DNA of 36,588 nucleotides from NCBI GenBank assembly GCA_016866495.1, contig VGMG01000009.1, positions 1-36,588 on the forward strand, read 5' to 3'. This DNA comes from Chlamydiota bacterium (GTDB lineage Bacteria; Chlamydiota; Chlamydiia; Chlamydiales; RGXB01). The notes beneath the pieces are model-generated. The model did no database searches. It was not told the origin of the DNA and saw only the letters and a list, made by a program, of their open reading frames with translations. The stretch's first letter is position 1. The number at the start of each line of letters is the position of its first letter. Positions 16,797-25,992 of the stretch are shown one piece after another. Position numbers and translations under genes: made by a program.

Positions 16797-19073
16797 ATGC
16801 TATTTATTTTTCGTCAGTATCAAAAAAGCCTCTACGCATTTGTAGGAACGCTACTTTTCTTTTCGTTTCTTATTACAACTTTTGTCAGAGTAGGTGACCC
16901 ATCCACAAATAATCAGGAAAAACCTAAAGGTATCGGGAAGCTTTTTGATGGCACCCCCTTTAGCGATATAGAGCTTCACGGTGTAATGACATTGATTGAT
17001 GCTGACGAGAGTCACGGTGAAACGCATCCGGTTCTCAAATCGATCACATCACATCTTCTTGTCGAGGACAGAATTTTCCAGCGAGTCTTTCAAGCCCACA
17101 AAGAAAATCTTGACGCTTCTCTTCTCGACTGTCACAAAAAAATCTCCCGTTTGAAATCGTATAAAGACCCGGTCTACCCCGATCTAAGCGTGGAATCCAT
17201 TTACAAAAGACTGATGCCTAAAGCGGTGGATGTTGTTGAGAAACTCCGCAAGCCGGACCTTACATCGCAAGAATACTTCGAACTTGTTTTGGATTACACA
17301 AAGATGAAGGGGGATATATCTTCCGATCTTATCCGTCAGTTTTTTTCTTACATGGCAGCTGCAAAAGGGTTGAAAGTAGAGCCGCCGCAAAATGTATCCC
17401 TCATACAAATCCACAAAAATAGCGATTTATTCTCAAAAAAATTTATGCAACTTGTGGCGTGTACACTTTTGAACGGTGCAAAATATGCCCAAAATGCGGG
17501 CGTGTCTTACACGAACGATGAGGTGAAGGCTGAGGTAGTAGCGAAAGTTCTCAAAATTTTGAGACAACAGCAACATAATACGCTCCCATTTCACAAGATT
17601 TCAATTCGAAATATCGCACATGGGATGGGTCTGAGTGAAGAGCGGTTTTTAGAGAGCTATAAAACTCTTGCTCTTTTTAAACGTTTTTTAGAGATAGAAA
17701 AGACAAAAGATCTTATCGATCCTCTAATGGCTCAGAAAATCTCCAATTTTGCTAACCAAAAAGCAGATCTCGATCTTTTTAAAATGAAAGACGAGGTGAA
17801 GCTCAATTCTCTTGATGAGCTTTTCAAAATGCAGTGCTATCTGGAATCAACTACAAATGTGATGCAAGACCGACGAAATCTACAATTAAATCTGGAGCCT
17901 CTTTCGATCGAAGAGGTTAAAAAAAATGCCCCAGAATTATTGCAGGTGCACTACGGGATGAACGTCAAACAAATCACGCTAAGCGAGGTTTCGCTCTCAA
18001 TCCCCTTGAAGAAGATGCTCAAATGGCAACTTGAGGACGAGAATTTTTATGCCATTGCGGATGAGTTTAAGCAGGTCCAAGATCTCGGTGCGATCAACGA
18101 TGTTTCAAGACAAATTGCGTTAGATAAGCTCGAGACTAAAGTACGAATTGAGGTGGATAATTTCTCAAGAAGGAGAATGGCTCTTGAGGACAAAGAGCTT
18201 ATGAAATCTGCGTTTGAAAGACTTTCATTTGAAAGAAAAGACGTAGAATTTTTATTGAGTGGTAAAACGACCCTATTTTCTGGTGCACACCAGTCGCATG
18301 AAGTGACTGAGAAGTTGCAATCTTTAGAAGACCAAGAAATTTTCACTTTTGATAATGAGCATTTTTATCAAGTTCAGGTCCTTGAAAAAAGTGAGGAGCC
18401 CTCTCTTTTACTTTTCAAAGAAGCGTTGGAAAAAGGTCAGCTAGATCTTCTTTTAGAGCGCTACTTGAAAGCACGCTACCCGCAAGTACGCATTATGTAC
18501 AGAGACCAATTTGAAAAAGATGGGGAATGGCTCTCTTTTGATCTTGTTAAAGGGGCTTTGGAGCGAATTGTTTTCAAAGACCTTTTGGAGGCAATTGAAA
18601 TTAGTGGTGGTTATAACGGTAAAACCTTACATGCACCACACCAATTTTACCTAGATAACAGGTTTAAAAATCACCTCGAGACTGTTGTAACGCAATTTGA
18701 TGCTAAATCGATAGAGGATCTTAAAGGAAAACTCGACATTTTGGAAAATAGCTCCTCTGCTTTTTCTAAGCAGTTCCATCCTCATATCACCTCGTCCCTT
18801 CTGTCAAGGGCTCAAATGAAAAATGATTTAAGGGTGATGTTGGAGGGGATTGGCTTTAAGACTTTGGTCGGGCCTCAACTTTTCGATAGAGGGGAACAGG
18901 CCTATCTTTCTCTAAAAGAGTGGAAGGACTCCTCCGAAAATGAGATTGGATTAGCAAAGCTTCAACAAAAAGTTGGCGAATCTGCCAAAGAAGAGGCTCT
19001 TGACAAGTTTTTTGAAATATTAGGAAAAGTATCCCAAGAGGCACTTTTTGCTCAGGAGACATTAGAGAGCTGA
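16797..19073 (+). CDS. Membrane-anchored SurA/PpiD-like periplasmic protein
   Basis: A 758-residue protein. The N-terminus MLFIFRQYQKSLYAFVGTLL and the single membrane anchor (about 11-33) match the opening of PpiD/SurA_N-type proteins, which hold a chaperone domain in the periplasm. The remainder is predominantly charged and helical. No clear parvulin rotamase domain (with its conserved His/Phe/Gly pattern) can be read, so it may be chaperone-only or a diverged relative. GAAGG lies 9 bases before the ATG, and TATAGA at 16772-16777 is a possible -10. Its stop overlaps the next gene by one base (TGATG). It opens a five-gene operon with the CBM9-like gene, gcvH, the AsmA-like gene and the ComF-like gene. 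Function in outer-membrane protein folding is an inference. Confidence 0.6.
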   Translation: MLFIFRQYQKSLYAFVGTLLFFSFLITTFVRVGDPSTNNQEKPKGIGKLFDGTPFSDIELHGVMTLIDADESHGETHPVLKSITSHLLVEDRIFQRVFQAHKENLDASLLDCHKKISRLKSYKDPVYPDLSVESIYKRLMPKAVDVVEKLRKPDLTSQEYFELVLDYTKMKGDISSDLIRQFFSYMAAAKGLKVEPPQNVSLIQIHKNSDLFSKKFMQLVACTLLNGAKYAQNAGVSYTNDEVKAEVVAKVLKILRQQQHNTLPFHKISIRNIAHGMGLSEERFLESYKTLALFKRFLEIEKTKDLIDPLMAQKISNFANQKADLDLFKMKDEVKLNSLDELFKMQCYLESTTNVMQDRRNLQLNLEPLSIEEVKKNAPELLQVHYGMNVKQITLSEVSLSIPLKKMLKWQLEDENFYAIADEFKQVQDLGAINDVSRQIALDKLETKVRIEVDNFSRRRMALEDKELMKSAFERLSFERKDVEFLLSGKTTLFSGAHQSHEVTEKLQSLEDQEIFTFDNEHFYQVQVLEKSEEPSLLLFKEALEKGQLDLLLERYLKARYPQVRIMYRDQFEKDGEWLSFDLVKGALERIVFKDLLEAIEISGGYNGKTLHAPHQFYLDNRFKNHLETVVTQFDAKSIEDLKGKLDILENSSSAFSKQFHPHITSSLLSRAQMKNDLRVMLEGIGFKTLVGPQLFDRGEQAYLSLKEWKDSSENEIGLAKLQQKVGESAKEEALDKFFEILGKVSQEALFAQETLES

Positions 19074-19720
19074 TGGATTTTTCAGTAGAGGATCTACCTA
19101 GAGCATTTGGCAGTGATCTTTTAGAAGTTGAGTGGGATATCCCCTCGTGTAAAAGTCTAAAGGATGTAGAGGGGCATAAAAGCTCTACTCTCCCTTCTGT
19201 TGAAAAGTATACTCTGCAAGAGGAGTTTGCTGACGTATACATGGGGATTTCCAAAACAGAAATTTTTGTAGTTTTTGATGTGCAGTCCCCTTTGGAAAAA
19301 ACCTTTTATCCCGACTTTAAAAAAGGGGATGCGATTGAGCTGATTATCGATACCAATCCTTCCAAGGTACAAAGCGTTACAACGCGATTTGTTCATCATT
19401 TTGTTTTCTTGCCTCTGCCTTACGAGGGGATATTGGCTAAAGAAATCACCCGTTTTAGAGGAAATGAGAGCCGCAGCCTTGTAAATGAGGAAGAATTAAG
19501 AACCAGTGTGCATCAGGGAAAAAGAAACTACAAGATTTCTATTACATTATCCCTGAATGCATTATACGGAATGAGTGGTTCTGAAAATAAAAAAAGAGCT
19601 ATTGGTATCGGATACAGAGTGCATCGATACAAAGGGGAGGTACAGGAGTTCCCCCATAATGGGCAATCCATGCATTTTGACGTGCATCCAAACTTGTTGG
19701 CTACAGGGTTATTAAAATGA
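19073..19720 (+). CDS. CBM9/DOMON-like beta-sandwich protein, function unknown
   Basis: A 215-residue protein without signal peptide or membrane segment. The stretch EIFVVFDVQSPLEKTFYP followed by KKGDAIELIIDTNP has the strand pattern and acidic dyad seen in carbohydrate-binding CBM9/DOMON-type domains (typically 'D-x-[VI]-E-[LI]-x-[IL]-D'). It is coupled on both sides: its start overlaps the SurA-like stop by 1 base and its stop overlaps the gcvH start by 4. C. trachomatis has an uncharacterised gene (CT283) in the same place before gcvH, so orthology is plausible. A ligand cannot be named. Confidence 0.6.
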   Translation: MDFSVEDLPRAFGSDLLEVEWDIPSCKSLKDVEGHKSSTLPSVEKYTLQEEFADVYMGISKTEIFVVFDVQSPLEKTFYPDFKKGDAIELIIDTNPSKVQSVTTRFVHHFVFLPLPYEGILAKEITRFRGNESRSLVNEEELRTSVHQGKRNYKISITLSLNALYGMSGSENKKRAIGIGYRVHRYKGEVQEFPHNGQSMHFDVHPNLLATGLLK

Positions 19721-19998
19721 AAAAACCATCGCTTAGCACCCATTTTGATCAAAAACATCTTCAAGACGGCACAGTTGTCATAACCTTCTCTAGAGAAGCT
19801 AAAGAGGAATTCAAAACAGCTCAATGGATGGATTTTCCAAAAGTTGGAGCAATAATAAGACCTTTAGATCTTTTTGTTTCCATAGAATCTACCAAAGCTA
19901 TTTTTGAATTAGAATCTCCGGTTAGCGGAAAAGTTCTAGAAGTGCATAAATCTTCAACGAATCTTCTAGATTCTTATATTAGGTTGGAGCTTGTCTAA
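19717..19998 (+). CDS. gcvH: Glycine cleavage system H-like lipoyl carrier protein
   Basis: A 93-residue lipoyl-domain protein, shorter than the usual 120-130 residues of GcvH; the C-terminal helices are largely absent. The lipoylation hairpin is clear: VSIESTKAIFELESPVSGKV with acceptor Lys60. The N-terminal part (FSREAKEEFKTAQWMDFPKVG) corresponds to the family's [22 protein letters not shown] region. No gcvP, gcvT or gcvL is near, as in other Chlamydiae. The protein may therefore serve as a lipoyl carrier or relay for other enzymes rather than in glycine cleavage. A lipoate-ligase-family gene lies 8 kb upstream. The start overlaps the previous stop (ATGA). Confidence 0.85.
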   Translation: MKKPSLSTHFDQKHLQDGTVVITFSREAKEEFKTAQWMDFPKVGAIIRPLDLFVSIESTKAIFELESPVSGKVLEVHKSSTNLLDSYIRLELV

Positions 19999-20004
19999 GT
20001 CTAG

Positions 20005-23000
20005 ATGTTTAAGAAGATTCTTCACCGTTTTTTTCTTTGTATTCTAGTTTTAACTTTATCATTTTTTTCTCTGTTATCCTATTTTTTGGATATAAAAATA
20101 GATGCTGAGGGGCTCCGTTTGGGAAAAATAGCCTTCGAACCCTATTTTTGTCTTGAAAACGTAGCTTTACGGTATGAAAAAGACTCTCTTTTCATAGATA
20201 TTGATACCGCGCATCTACAAAAAAAAGTTTTAGATTTTTTTGAAGGGGAAAGGGCTTTTGAAAAACTTGGTTTTTCGATAAGAAATGGATTTTTGAAGGG
20301 GGAAAACACTATTGGTTTTAGCCTGACTTACCCTCCACGTGAGCCCCTTCAACTTGTTGTGGAGCAATCTTTTCGTCTAATTGTCAAAGACCAGTCGCAG
20401 ATAGAATTAGGATTCGACAGGTTGTCGATCAAAGATTTGAAAGAGTGGGTAAAAGAATTTTATTACCACCCCTCTTTTGAGTGGATAAGTTCTGGTATCA
20501 TTGATGGTTCTATAAGCTTAGACATCATTCAAAAAAAGCCGATCAAAAGTGATCTAGTTCTAGAGAATGTCCATGGAGGAAATGAAGAATCTGGCTCAGA
20601 GATCTTTATTGAAAAAATCCGGCTTTACTCCGACCAAAAAATGGATGTTTTAAACGGATCTATCCGTTTTGTGGAGCCAAAAGAGGGTTACGATTTTGGA
20701 ATAGAAAATTTAGCAGGGGTTTTACGCTGGAATCAGGATCACGGGGTATTTTTTAATCTTGATGGCCTTTTAAGACAAGGAGAGGACTCTTATCCGCTCT
20801 TTTTGGAGGGTTGTAGAGGAAAAAACACGATTTTTGAAGCCGATGCCAGTCTTTTACTGGATCACTCAAAAGCATCTGATCAACTCATCCACCATTTACG
20901 CCAAAGCAGGGATTTATCTGAAGAGTTTAGCGAAAAAAATCCAGATTTGAATTTGGTACAAACTGGCATCGGTGCGCCAAAAGATCTTGTCGATTTTACA
21001 GGCATCAAACGCTATTTTCATATTTCATTAGAAAATCCCAAAGAGGGTCTTGTAATTCTAAAGGGGTTGTTCGATCACGTTGTTGAGAGTGAGCTGCATG
21101 CTCTCAAACAACTCTTTAAGCCAAATATTGTAGAATTAGATCTTATTCATATAGAGGAATTGAAGGCTAAATTTGAAATCAAGGGTGTTTGGGAAAATGG
21201 GCATCTCACCTCCATCAGCGCCGAGAATATGCAAGGAGATGCTTTGGTAAGCTTTCACGGCCAGCCTCCAGTGCCATTAGGAATATCCGGAAGTTACAGC
21301 GATAGCGGCGTTCTACAATGCCAAATTTTGGATAAGACCTCCAAAGGAAATATAGATCTTATTATTAAGGATGAGAAAATAGATGTTGTGGGCGTCCATA
21401 TGTCCTCAACATTAATGAATGCTTTGTTGACCCCTTTTCGGGATGGTTGGGTATTAGAGGGTGTTGCGGATGTCTGTGGACAGATAGAAAAAAACAGAAC
21501 TGATCTTCATCTTTCATCTTCAGATCTAACATTCATAGATCAAAATGTGGAATTTTACCTCACTCAAAAGCCACTACACGCCGATTTTTTGATATTAGAA
21601 GATCAGAATGTTCAAGGGATTCTTCAGTGCCAAAGCGGAGTTCTTAAGATTTCCCAGCTTATGGACCAACCCCTGGTATTCTCCGAGCTAAAATCGAAAA
21701 TAAGCATCTGGAATGAAGAGGTTTTTCTTGATGATGTTTCTACCTGTTTTAAAAACACCCAACTTTTAGGAAACTTAAGTCTTAAACCGATCAGTACGGG
21801 AGGGAGGCGTTTAGAGCTGGAGGTAGAAAAAGCAAAAGGGCCTATTGAAAATTTTTCTGAATGGTTTCACCCTTTGGATAAATTTATTCAAGGGGAAGTA
21901 GAGCTGGATGCAAGAGGGTTTCGCTTACAGGCTGATCTGATCTTAGGTGGTGATTTGGACTATGAGATCGATTTAAATATCAACAAGGCTAAAGTGGGCA
22001 GCAAAGATTCTCCGTACGCAATTTTAGATTGCACTTTCTACCACTCCACGTGGTTACACAAAACTCGCTTCGACATCCATTTAGGTGAGGAGTCGGTCGA
22101 TTGGTTGAGATTTTCGGGCCAAATTGATAATCAATTTCTGACTTTTGATCCAAATAAAAATCATCTTTTTCAGCGCCCATTTAAACAGATAGTTGGTGGC
22201 AAAGGAGAGGGTGGGATCGCATTTGAGCTCTCGAAGGAGGAAATAGAGGCTTTGTTTACTCTTATTCACGTAGAGGCTGTGAAAAATCTTGCGCATGTGG
22301 AGTGTTTTTTAGGATTCAAAGATTTTGGGAATTTTCTTGCCGGTACTCTCAAGGCAGATCATCAGGAGTGGAATTTTTTTAAAGAAGGGGAAATTTTTAC
22401 TTTAAAAAAAGGGGCTTTTTCTTACGAGGGATTCACAACAACATACGAAGATGTTCATCTAGACTTGACTACTATGCGAATTTCCAGTCCATCCATTACT
22501 GTCCAGGGTATTGATACCGATATAAATTTCCAAATAGATAAAGGAAATCTTAAAGTTCTTTCTGGTCTTTATAAAGGATTCTATTTTGAAAGTGTGGATC
22601 CTGTGCACTGTACGATCGACGGTTTTTGGATGAAATGCAACAACGGCTCTTTTTTAATAGACCGGCAACATCGTTTCTTTTTGAGTTCTGTAAAATGGGA
22701 TCTTTTCTCTCAAAATATAGAGCTCAAAAGTTCAAAAATTGATTTTGATCCTATTTCATGGATGACATTTCGAACATCATTGAGCGGATGGGTGAAAGGG
22801 GAAGTTTCACCTGATGGGAGTTATTTAGATCTTAAGATGACCCCTTTTAGTGGCTCTGTACTTGGGCAAAACATGCAGGTGCATCAATTTGGCTGTCTTC
22901 TTCATAAAGAGGGGTTTATTGCCCAGATGGAGGGGATTATTGATCATCTTCATTTTAAAACGTCTATTAAGACGATAAAAAAAGGATTCGATCGGATCAA

Positions 23001-23982
23001 GTGTAGTCTAGAGACCGATCTTGGCAAAGCTTTTATGGTCTTTGAAAATCATCCTAGCAATGGTTGGATAGTCCATGAATCCAAAGGGGATCTTCTAGGT
23101 CTTGTCTGGAGCTGTGTGCCTGTAAAAAATTCTCAAAATAGTGAAAAGATCTCATTGGTCGGTTCATGGACTCTAGATCCCTATCTTTTTGAAAACGGAT
23201 TGAACACCTTTAAAATTCCCTTTAAAATTCCCTATAAAATAGAAAAACCGATCTGTTTAACAGGGGTACTTGAAATGCATCGGGGAAAAGATAAGGGTTT
23301 TGCATTTAAAGGGGATCTATTTGGAAGAAATATGAAGATTGAGGGGATTTATTGTAGAAATTTGTTTTCAAAAGTGAAATACGAGGAGAATCAGCTTAGC
23401 TTCTCAAAAGTTCGCCTAGTTGATCCAGCTTTTGATTTGGAAATAGACCAATGTGATGTTCTTTTATCTCAAAATGAGGCTCTTTTTGAAGGTGTGCGTC
23501 TTCTCGATTTTCGCCCCTCAGCCCTCAAAAACACACAAGGTTCTAAACCTGATGATCCTTTTGTGATCAAGGAGCTAGTAGTACCAAGTTTATGGACAAA
23601 ATTTCAAGACAAGCTTGAGTGCAAGGGAAAAGGGGAGCTCTATTTTATTAATCGAGAGAATCGCAAAAAAAATATTGCTGATCTCCCGTGGGATATCCTA
23701 GGTGTTTTAGGTCTAGATCCCAGTCTGTTAGTTCCTATTTGCGGTCACTTAGAATTCTCTTTAGATAAAGACAAAGTGTTTCTAGAGCGACTCAAACGCT
23801 CTTTTTCTGATAACCATCGTTCTTCTTTCTTTCTTGATCCGAAAAACCTCTCTTACATAAGCCTGGATGGCAAGTTGTCGATTCGATTAAGAATGAAACA
23901 ATCGGTGATTTTGAAACTTACCGAGCCTTTCATGATCGTCATTGATGGATCCATTCTCAATCCTTCATTTAAATTAAAATAA
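20005..23982 (+). CDS. Very large AsmA/YhdP/TamB-like membrane-anchored protein
   Basis: A 1,325-residue protein with one N-terminal membrane anchor (about 5-27: FFLCILVLTLSFFSLLSYFL). A long periplasmic body follows, made of short alternating beta strands with turns, without cysteine-rich or catalytic motifs. This single anchor plus a giant beta-strand body is the layout of AsmA-like proteins (YhdP, TamB, AsmA), several of which act as bridges moving phospholipid between inner and outer membranes. The C-terminal end (LSIRLRMKQSVILKLTEPFMIVIDG...) has the amphipathic strands typical of the family end. Around residues 1073-1082 there is a tiny FKIP-FKIP-YKI repeat. It follows gcvH by 6 bases with little Shine-Dalgarno, so it is probably translated by coupling. 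Assignment rests on architecture, not on a motif. Confidence 0.6.
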   Translation: MFKKILHRFFLCILVLTLSFFSLLSYFLDIKIDAEGLRLGKIAFEPYFCLENVALRYEKDSLFIDIDTAHLQKKVLDFFEGERAFEKLGFSIRNGFLKGENTIGFSLTYPPREPLQLVVEQSFRLIVKDQSQIELGFDRLSIKDLKEWVKEFYYHPSFEWISSGIIDGSISLDIIQKKPIKSDLVLENVHGGNEESGSEIFIEKIRLYSDQKMDVLNGSIRFVEPKEGYDFGIENLAGVLRWNQDHGVFFNLDGLLRQGEDSYPLFLEGCRGKNTIFEADASLLLDHSKASDQLIHHLRQSRDLSEEFSEKNPDLNLVQTGIGAPKDLVDFTGIKRYFHISLENPKEGLVILKGLFDHVVESELHALKQLFKPNIVELDLIHIEELKAKFEIKGVWENGHLTSISAENMQGDALVSFHGQPPVPLGISGSYSDSGVLQCQILDKTSKGNIDLIIKDEKIDVVGVHMSSTLMNALLTPFRDGWVLEGVADVCGQIEKNRTDLHLSSSDLTFIDQNVEFYLTQKPLHADFLILEDQNVQGILQCQSGVLKISQLMDQPLVFSELKSKISIWNEEVFLDDVSTCFKNTQLLGNLSLKPISTGGRRLELEVEKAKGPIENFSEWFHPLDKFIQGEVELDARGFRLQADLILGGDLDYEIDLNINKAKVGSKDSPYAILDCTFYHSTWLHKTRFDIHLGEESVDWLRFSGQIDNQFLTFDPNKNHLFQRPFKQIVGGKGEGGIAFELSKEEIEALFTLIHVEAVKNLAHVECFLGFKDFGNFLAGTLKADHQEWNFFKEGEIFTLKKGAFSYEGFTTTYEDVHLDLTTMRISSPSITVQGIDTDINFQIDKGNLKVLSGLYKGFYFESVDPVHCTIDGFWMKCNNGSFLIDRQHRFFLSSVKWDLFSQNIELKSSKIDFDPISWMTFRTSLSGWVKGEVSPDGSYLDLKMTPFSGSVLGQNMQVHQFGCLLHKEGFIAQMEGIIDHLHFKTSIKTIKKGFDRIKCSLETDLGKAFMVFENHPSNGWIVHESKGDLLGLVWSCVPVKNSQNSEKISLVGSWTLDPYLFENGLNTFKIPFKIPYKIEKPICLTGVLEMHRGKDKGFAFKGDLFGRNMKIEGIYCRNLFSKVKYEENQLSFSKVRLVDPAFDLEIDQCDVLLSQNEALFEGVRLLDFRPSALKNTQGSKPDDPFVIKELVVPSLWTKFQDKLECKGKGELYFINRENRKKNIADLPWDILGVLGLDPSLLVPICGHLEFSLDKDKVFLERLKRSFSDNHRSSFFLDPKNLSYISLDGKLSIRLRMKQSVILKLTEPFMIVIDGSILNPSFKLK

Positions 23983-24004
23983 CGATTCCTTTAAAATTAT
24001 TTTA

Positions 24005-24478
24005 TTGGATATTTTTGAATGTATTTTTCCGCGAAAGTGTCTTGGGTGTTCTCAAAAAATAGAAGAAAAGATTCTTTGCGAAGTTTGTCAGAACTTTTTT
24101 TTTCTGGATTTAAATCACCCCGGAGTAGAGTGGGATCCTCAAAATCCTTATTTAATACAGCAAATATGGAAAAATCCTTTTGCTTGTGAAGATTGGCTTT
24201 TTTCTATCCTTTTACTTTGTCTATCTCATCCAAAATATCAGTTTGTCGAGGTACTTATTGCAGATAGTAAAGGACCTCTTTGGACCCCACTTAAAAAGGT
24301 ATCGGACTTTTTTGGGTGGAAGTTGGAAGCTGTGAACCAGACTTTTTGGGATTTTTTAAAGAGAAAAAATTGCACACAGAAAATCAAAGTCCTTGTCGAA
24401 GTAGGAAATGAAAGGGGTGCTTTGAGATTAAGAGAGATCCCAAAAAAACTTTTCTACCTCTCACTATTTAAGAGATGA
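24005..24478 (+). CDS. Degenerate ComF-like protein with zinc-ribbon N-terminus
   Basis: A 157-residue protein from a TTG start; upstream in-frame ATT codons are the alternative, and no ATG is available. The opening LDIFECIFPRKCLGCSQ with CEVC (Cys 12, 15, 25, 28) is the double-zinc-ribbon start of ComF amidophosphoribosyltransferase-like proteins (typically LLDLLFPRRCLGCG). The PRPP-binding motif (VLLVDDVxTTG) near the C-terminus is replaced by KVLVEVGNERGALRLREI, so transferase chemistry is probably lost. The protein is also shorter than ComF (about 220). It may be a decaying gene or a repurposed zinc-ribbon protein. It is the last gene of the plus-strand operon and faces dnaA with 16 bases between stops. 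Confidence 0.6.
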   Translation: MDIFECIFPRKCLGCSQKIEEKILCEVCQNFFFLDLNHPGVEWDPQNPYLIQQIWKNPFACEDWLFSILLLCLSHPKYQFVEVLIADSKGPLWTPLKKVSDFFGWKLEAVNQTFWDFLKRKNCTQKIKVLVEVGNERGALRLREIPKKLFYLSLFKR

Positions 24479-24494
24479 CGGATTCCTCAGTCGG

Positions 24495-25835
24495 TTAAAT
24501 TTCTAGATTTTGCTTTGTCATAGTAATTTGGCGGCGCAATTTTTCGTCATTTTCCATCTGTTTTTTGATTTTAGTCCATGAATGGATGAGCGTGGAGTGC
24601 GTTTTTCCACCAAAAGATGAGGCAAGTTTTACCAAAGAATCATTGATAAGCTCTTTAGCTAAATACATCGCAACTTGGCGTGGAAAAGCGATCTCTTTAG
24701 TGCGACTGGTGCTTTTTAAGTCATTGACGCGTACATTAAACATGGAAGCAACACTTTTAAGAATGCTCTCAACTGTAATTCTTTTCTTTGGAACAAATTG
24801 CAACATTTCAGACAATGTTTTTTCTACAACTTCTTGCGTAATGTCCATTCCACACATGCGGCAATAGGCTCCTAATCTATTGATAGCCCCTTCAAGTTGA
24901 CGCACGTTCGAAAAGACATGTTCTGCTATGAAAAACGCTATAGAATTAGGAATTTTTAACCCTTTTTTATCAGCTTTATGCTGAACAATCGCCACACGAG
25001 TCTCAAGATCCGGTACACCAATATTTGCTACCAGACCCCATTCCATTCGAGCGGTCAATCTTTCAGAAAGTCTAAGCTGACTTGGGGGCTTGTCAGAGGT
25101 GATAACGATCTGTTTTCCTTGATTGATTAGGGCCTCAAAGGTTTGTGAAAATTCCTCTTCAAAATTTTGTCGCCCTTGTAAAAATTGAATATCATCGACC
25201 AAGAGCACATCTAACGACCGATAAAAACGCTTCATCTGGTCAATCGACTTCGATTTAAGATGTTCGACTAAATCGTTAATAAATCCCTCTGTTGTGATGC
25301 ATTGGATTTTTAACTTCTTATTATTTTGATGGATAAAATGGCCGATACTATGGAGAAGATGGGTTTTGCCTAATCCAACTCCACCATGAATGAAAAGGGG
25401 ATTATAAGTTTTTCCGGGTCGCATAGCGACACCAATCGCAGCCGATTTCACAAACTGGTTAGAGGGGCCCTCGATAAAATCTTCAAATGTATAATTGCGA
25501 TTTAAGCGTAGTTCAAAGACAGAGTCTCGCTCAATAACGGGCTGCTGGGCCTCTTCAACAATCTCCTGTTTAGGCTCTTCGACCTCCTCTATTATAAAGA
25601 ATAAGGGGAGATTTCCACTGTTATCAGGAGGGAAAAAATTTGCTAGCTCTTTAGAATAGTTTTCTAAAAGGTATTCTTGCACAAATATATTTGGCACGCC
25701 TAATACAAGCCCTTTTTCGGAACTTTTTAAGATGCGGATGGGTGCAAGCCAGTTTGTGTACTCAACAATGCTCTGTTTCGTTTTAACGAAATCCAGAAAT
25801 TCAGACCAAAGAGATTCAAGGTTGAGTGTTAACAT
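24495..25835 (-). CDS. dnaA: Chromosomal replication initiator protein DnaA
   Basis: A 446-residue AAA+ initiator. Domain I (1-75) is followed by an acidic linker (about 82-104, EEVEEPKQEIVEEAQQ). Walker A GGVGLGKT is at 151-158, Walker B is in LLVDDIQFLQG, and the C-terminal helix-turn-helix begins at about 360. The DNA-contacting signature, normally GGRDHSTV, reads GGKTHSTL (409-416), so Arg and Asp are both replaced. That may alter box preference. The frame opens at a GTG at 25913, but the ATG at 25835 has AAGG 8 bases upstream and matches normal length. Two DnaA-box-like sites lie just before the gene. In C. trachomatis one of two dnaA genes (CT275) has the same neighbours. Confidence 0.94.
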   Translation of the reverse strand: MLTLNLESLWSEFLDFVKTKQSIVEYTNWLAPIRILKSSEKGLVLGVPNIFVQEYLLENYSKELANFFPPDNSGNLPLFFIIEEVEEPKQEIVEEAQQPVIERDSVFELRLNRNYTFEDFIEGPSNQFVKSAAIGVAMRPGKTYNPLFIHGGVGLGKTHLLHSIGHFIHQNNKKLKIQCITTEGFINDLVEHLKSKSIDQMKRFYRSLDVLLVDDIQFLQGRQNFEEEFSQTFEALINQGKQIVITSDKPPSQLRLSERLTARMEWGLVANIGVPDLETRVAIVQHKADKKGLKIPNSIAFFIAEHVFSNVRQLEGAINRLGAYCRMCGMDITQEVVEKTLSEMLQFVPKKRITVESILKSVASMFNVRVNDLKSTSRTKEIAFPRQVAMYLAKELINDSLVKLASSFGGKTHSTLIHSWTKIKKQMENDEKLRRQITMTKQNLEI

Positions 25836-25857
25836 GAAAGAACCTTTTTTCAACAGT

Positions 25858-25877
25858 TTATAAACAGTTTTTCCACA
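25858..25877 (-). promoter_or_regulatory. Two DnaA-box-like sites upstream of dnaA
   Basis: TTTTCCACA at 25869-25877 is one base from the consensus TTATNCACA, and TTATAAACA at 25858-25866 also differs at one position. They are spaced 11 bases start to start, one helical turn. They lie 23-42 bases upstream of the dnaA ATG, where DnaA could repress its own promoter. Given only two sites, a full oriC is not claimed. Confidence 0.45.
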
Positions 25878-25992
25878 TGTTTTTATTTTTGGGGAATAGT
25901 TCGACTTTACCACCGTTTCTCGATAGAAGGCAACCTTTTTTCTTTTGATTGAAGGAGTCGAAAAAAGCTTTTATGTTCTATTTTTGAACAAA

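Noticed and set aside
25836-25992. Chromosomal replication origin at the dnaA upstream region
   Set aside because: Only two DnaA-box-like sites and no extended box cluster or clear unwinding element were found; skew cannot be judged from this window.
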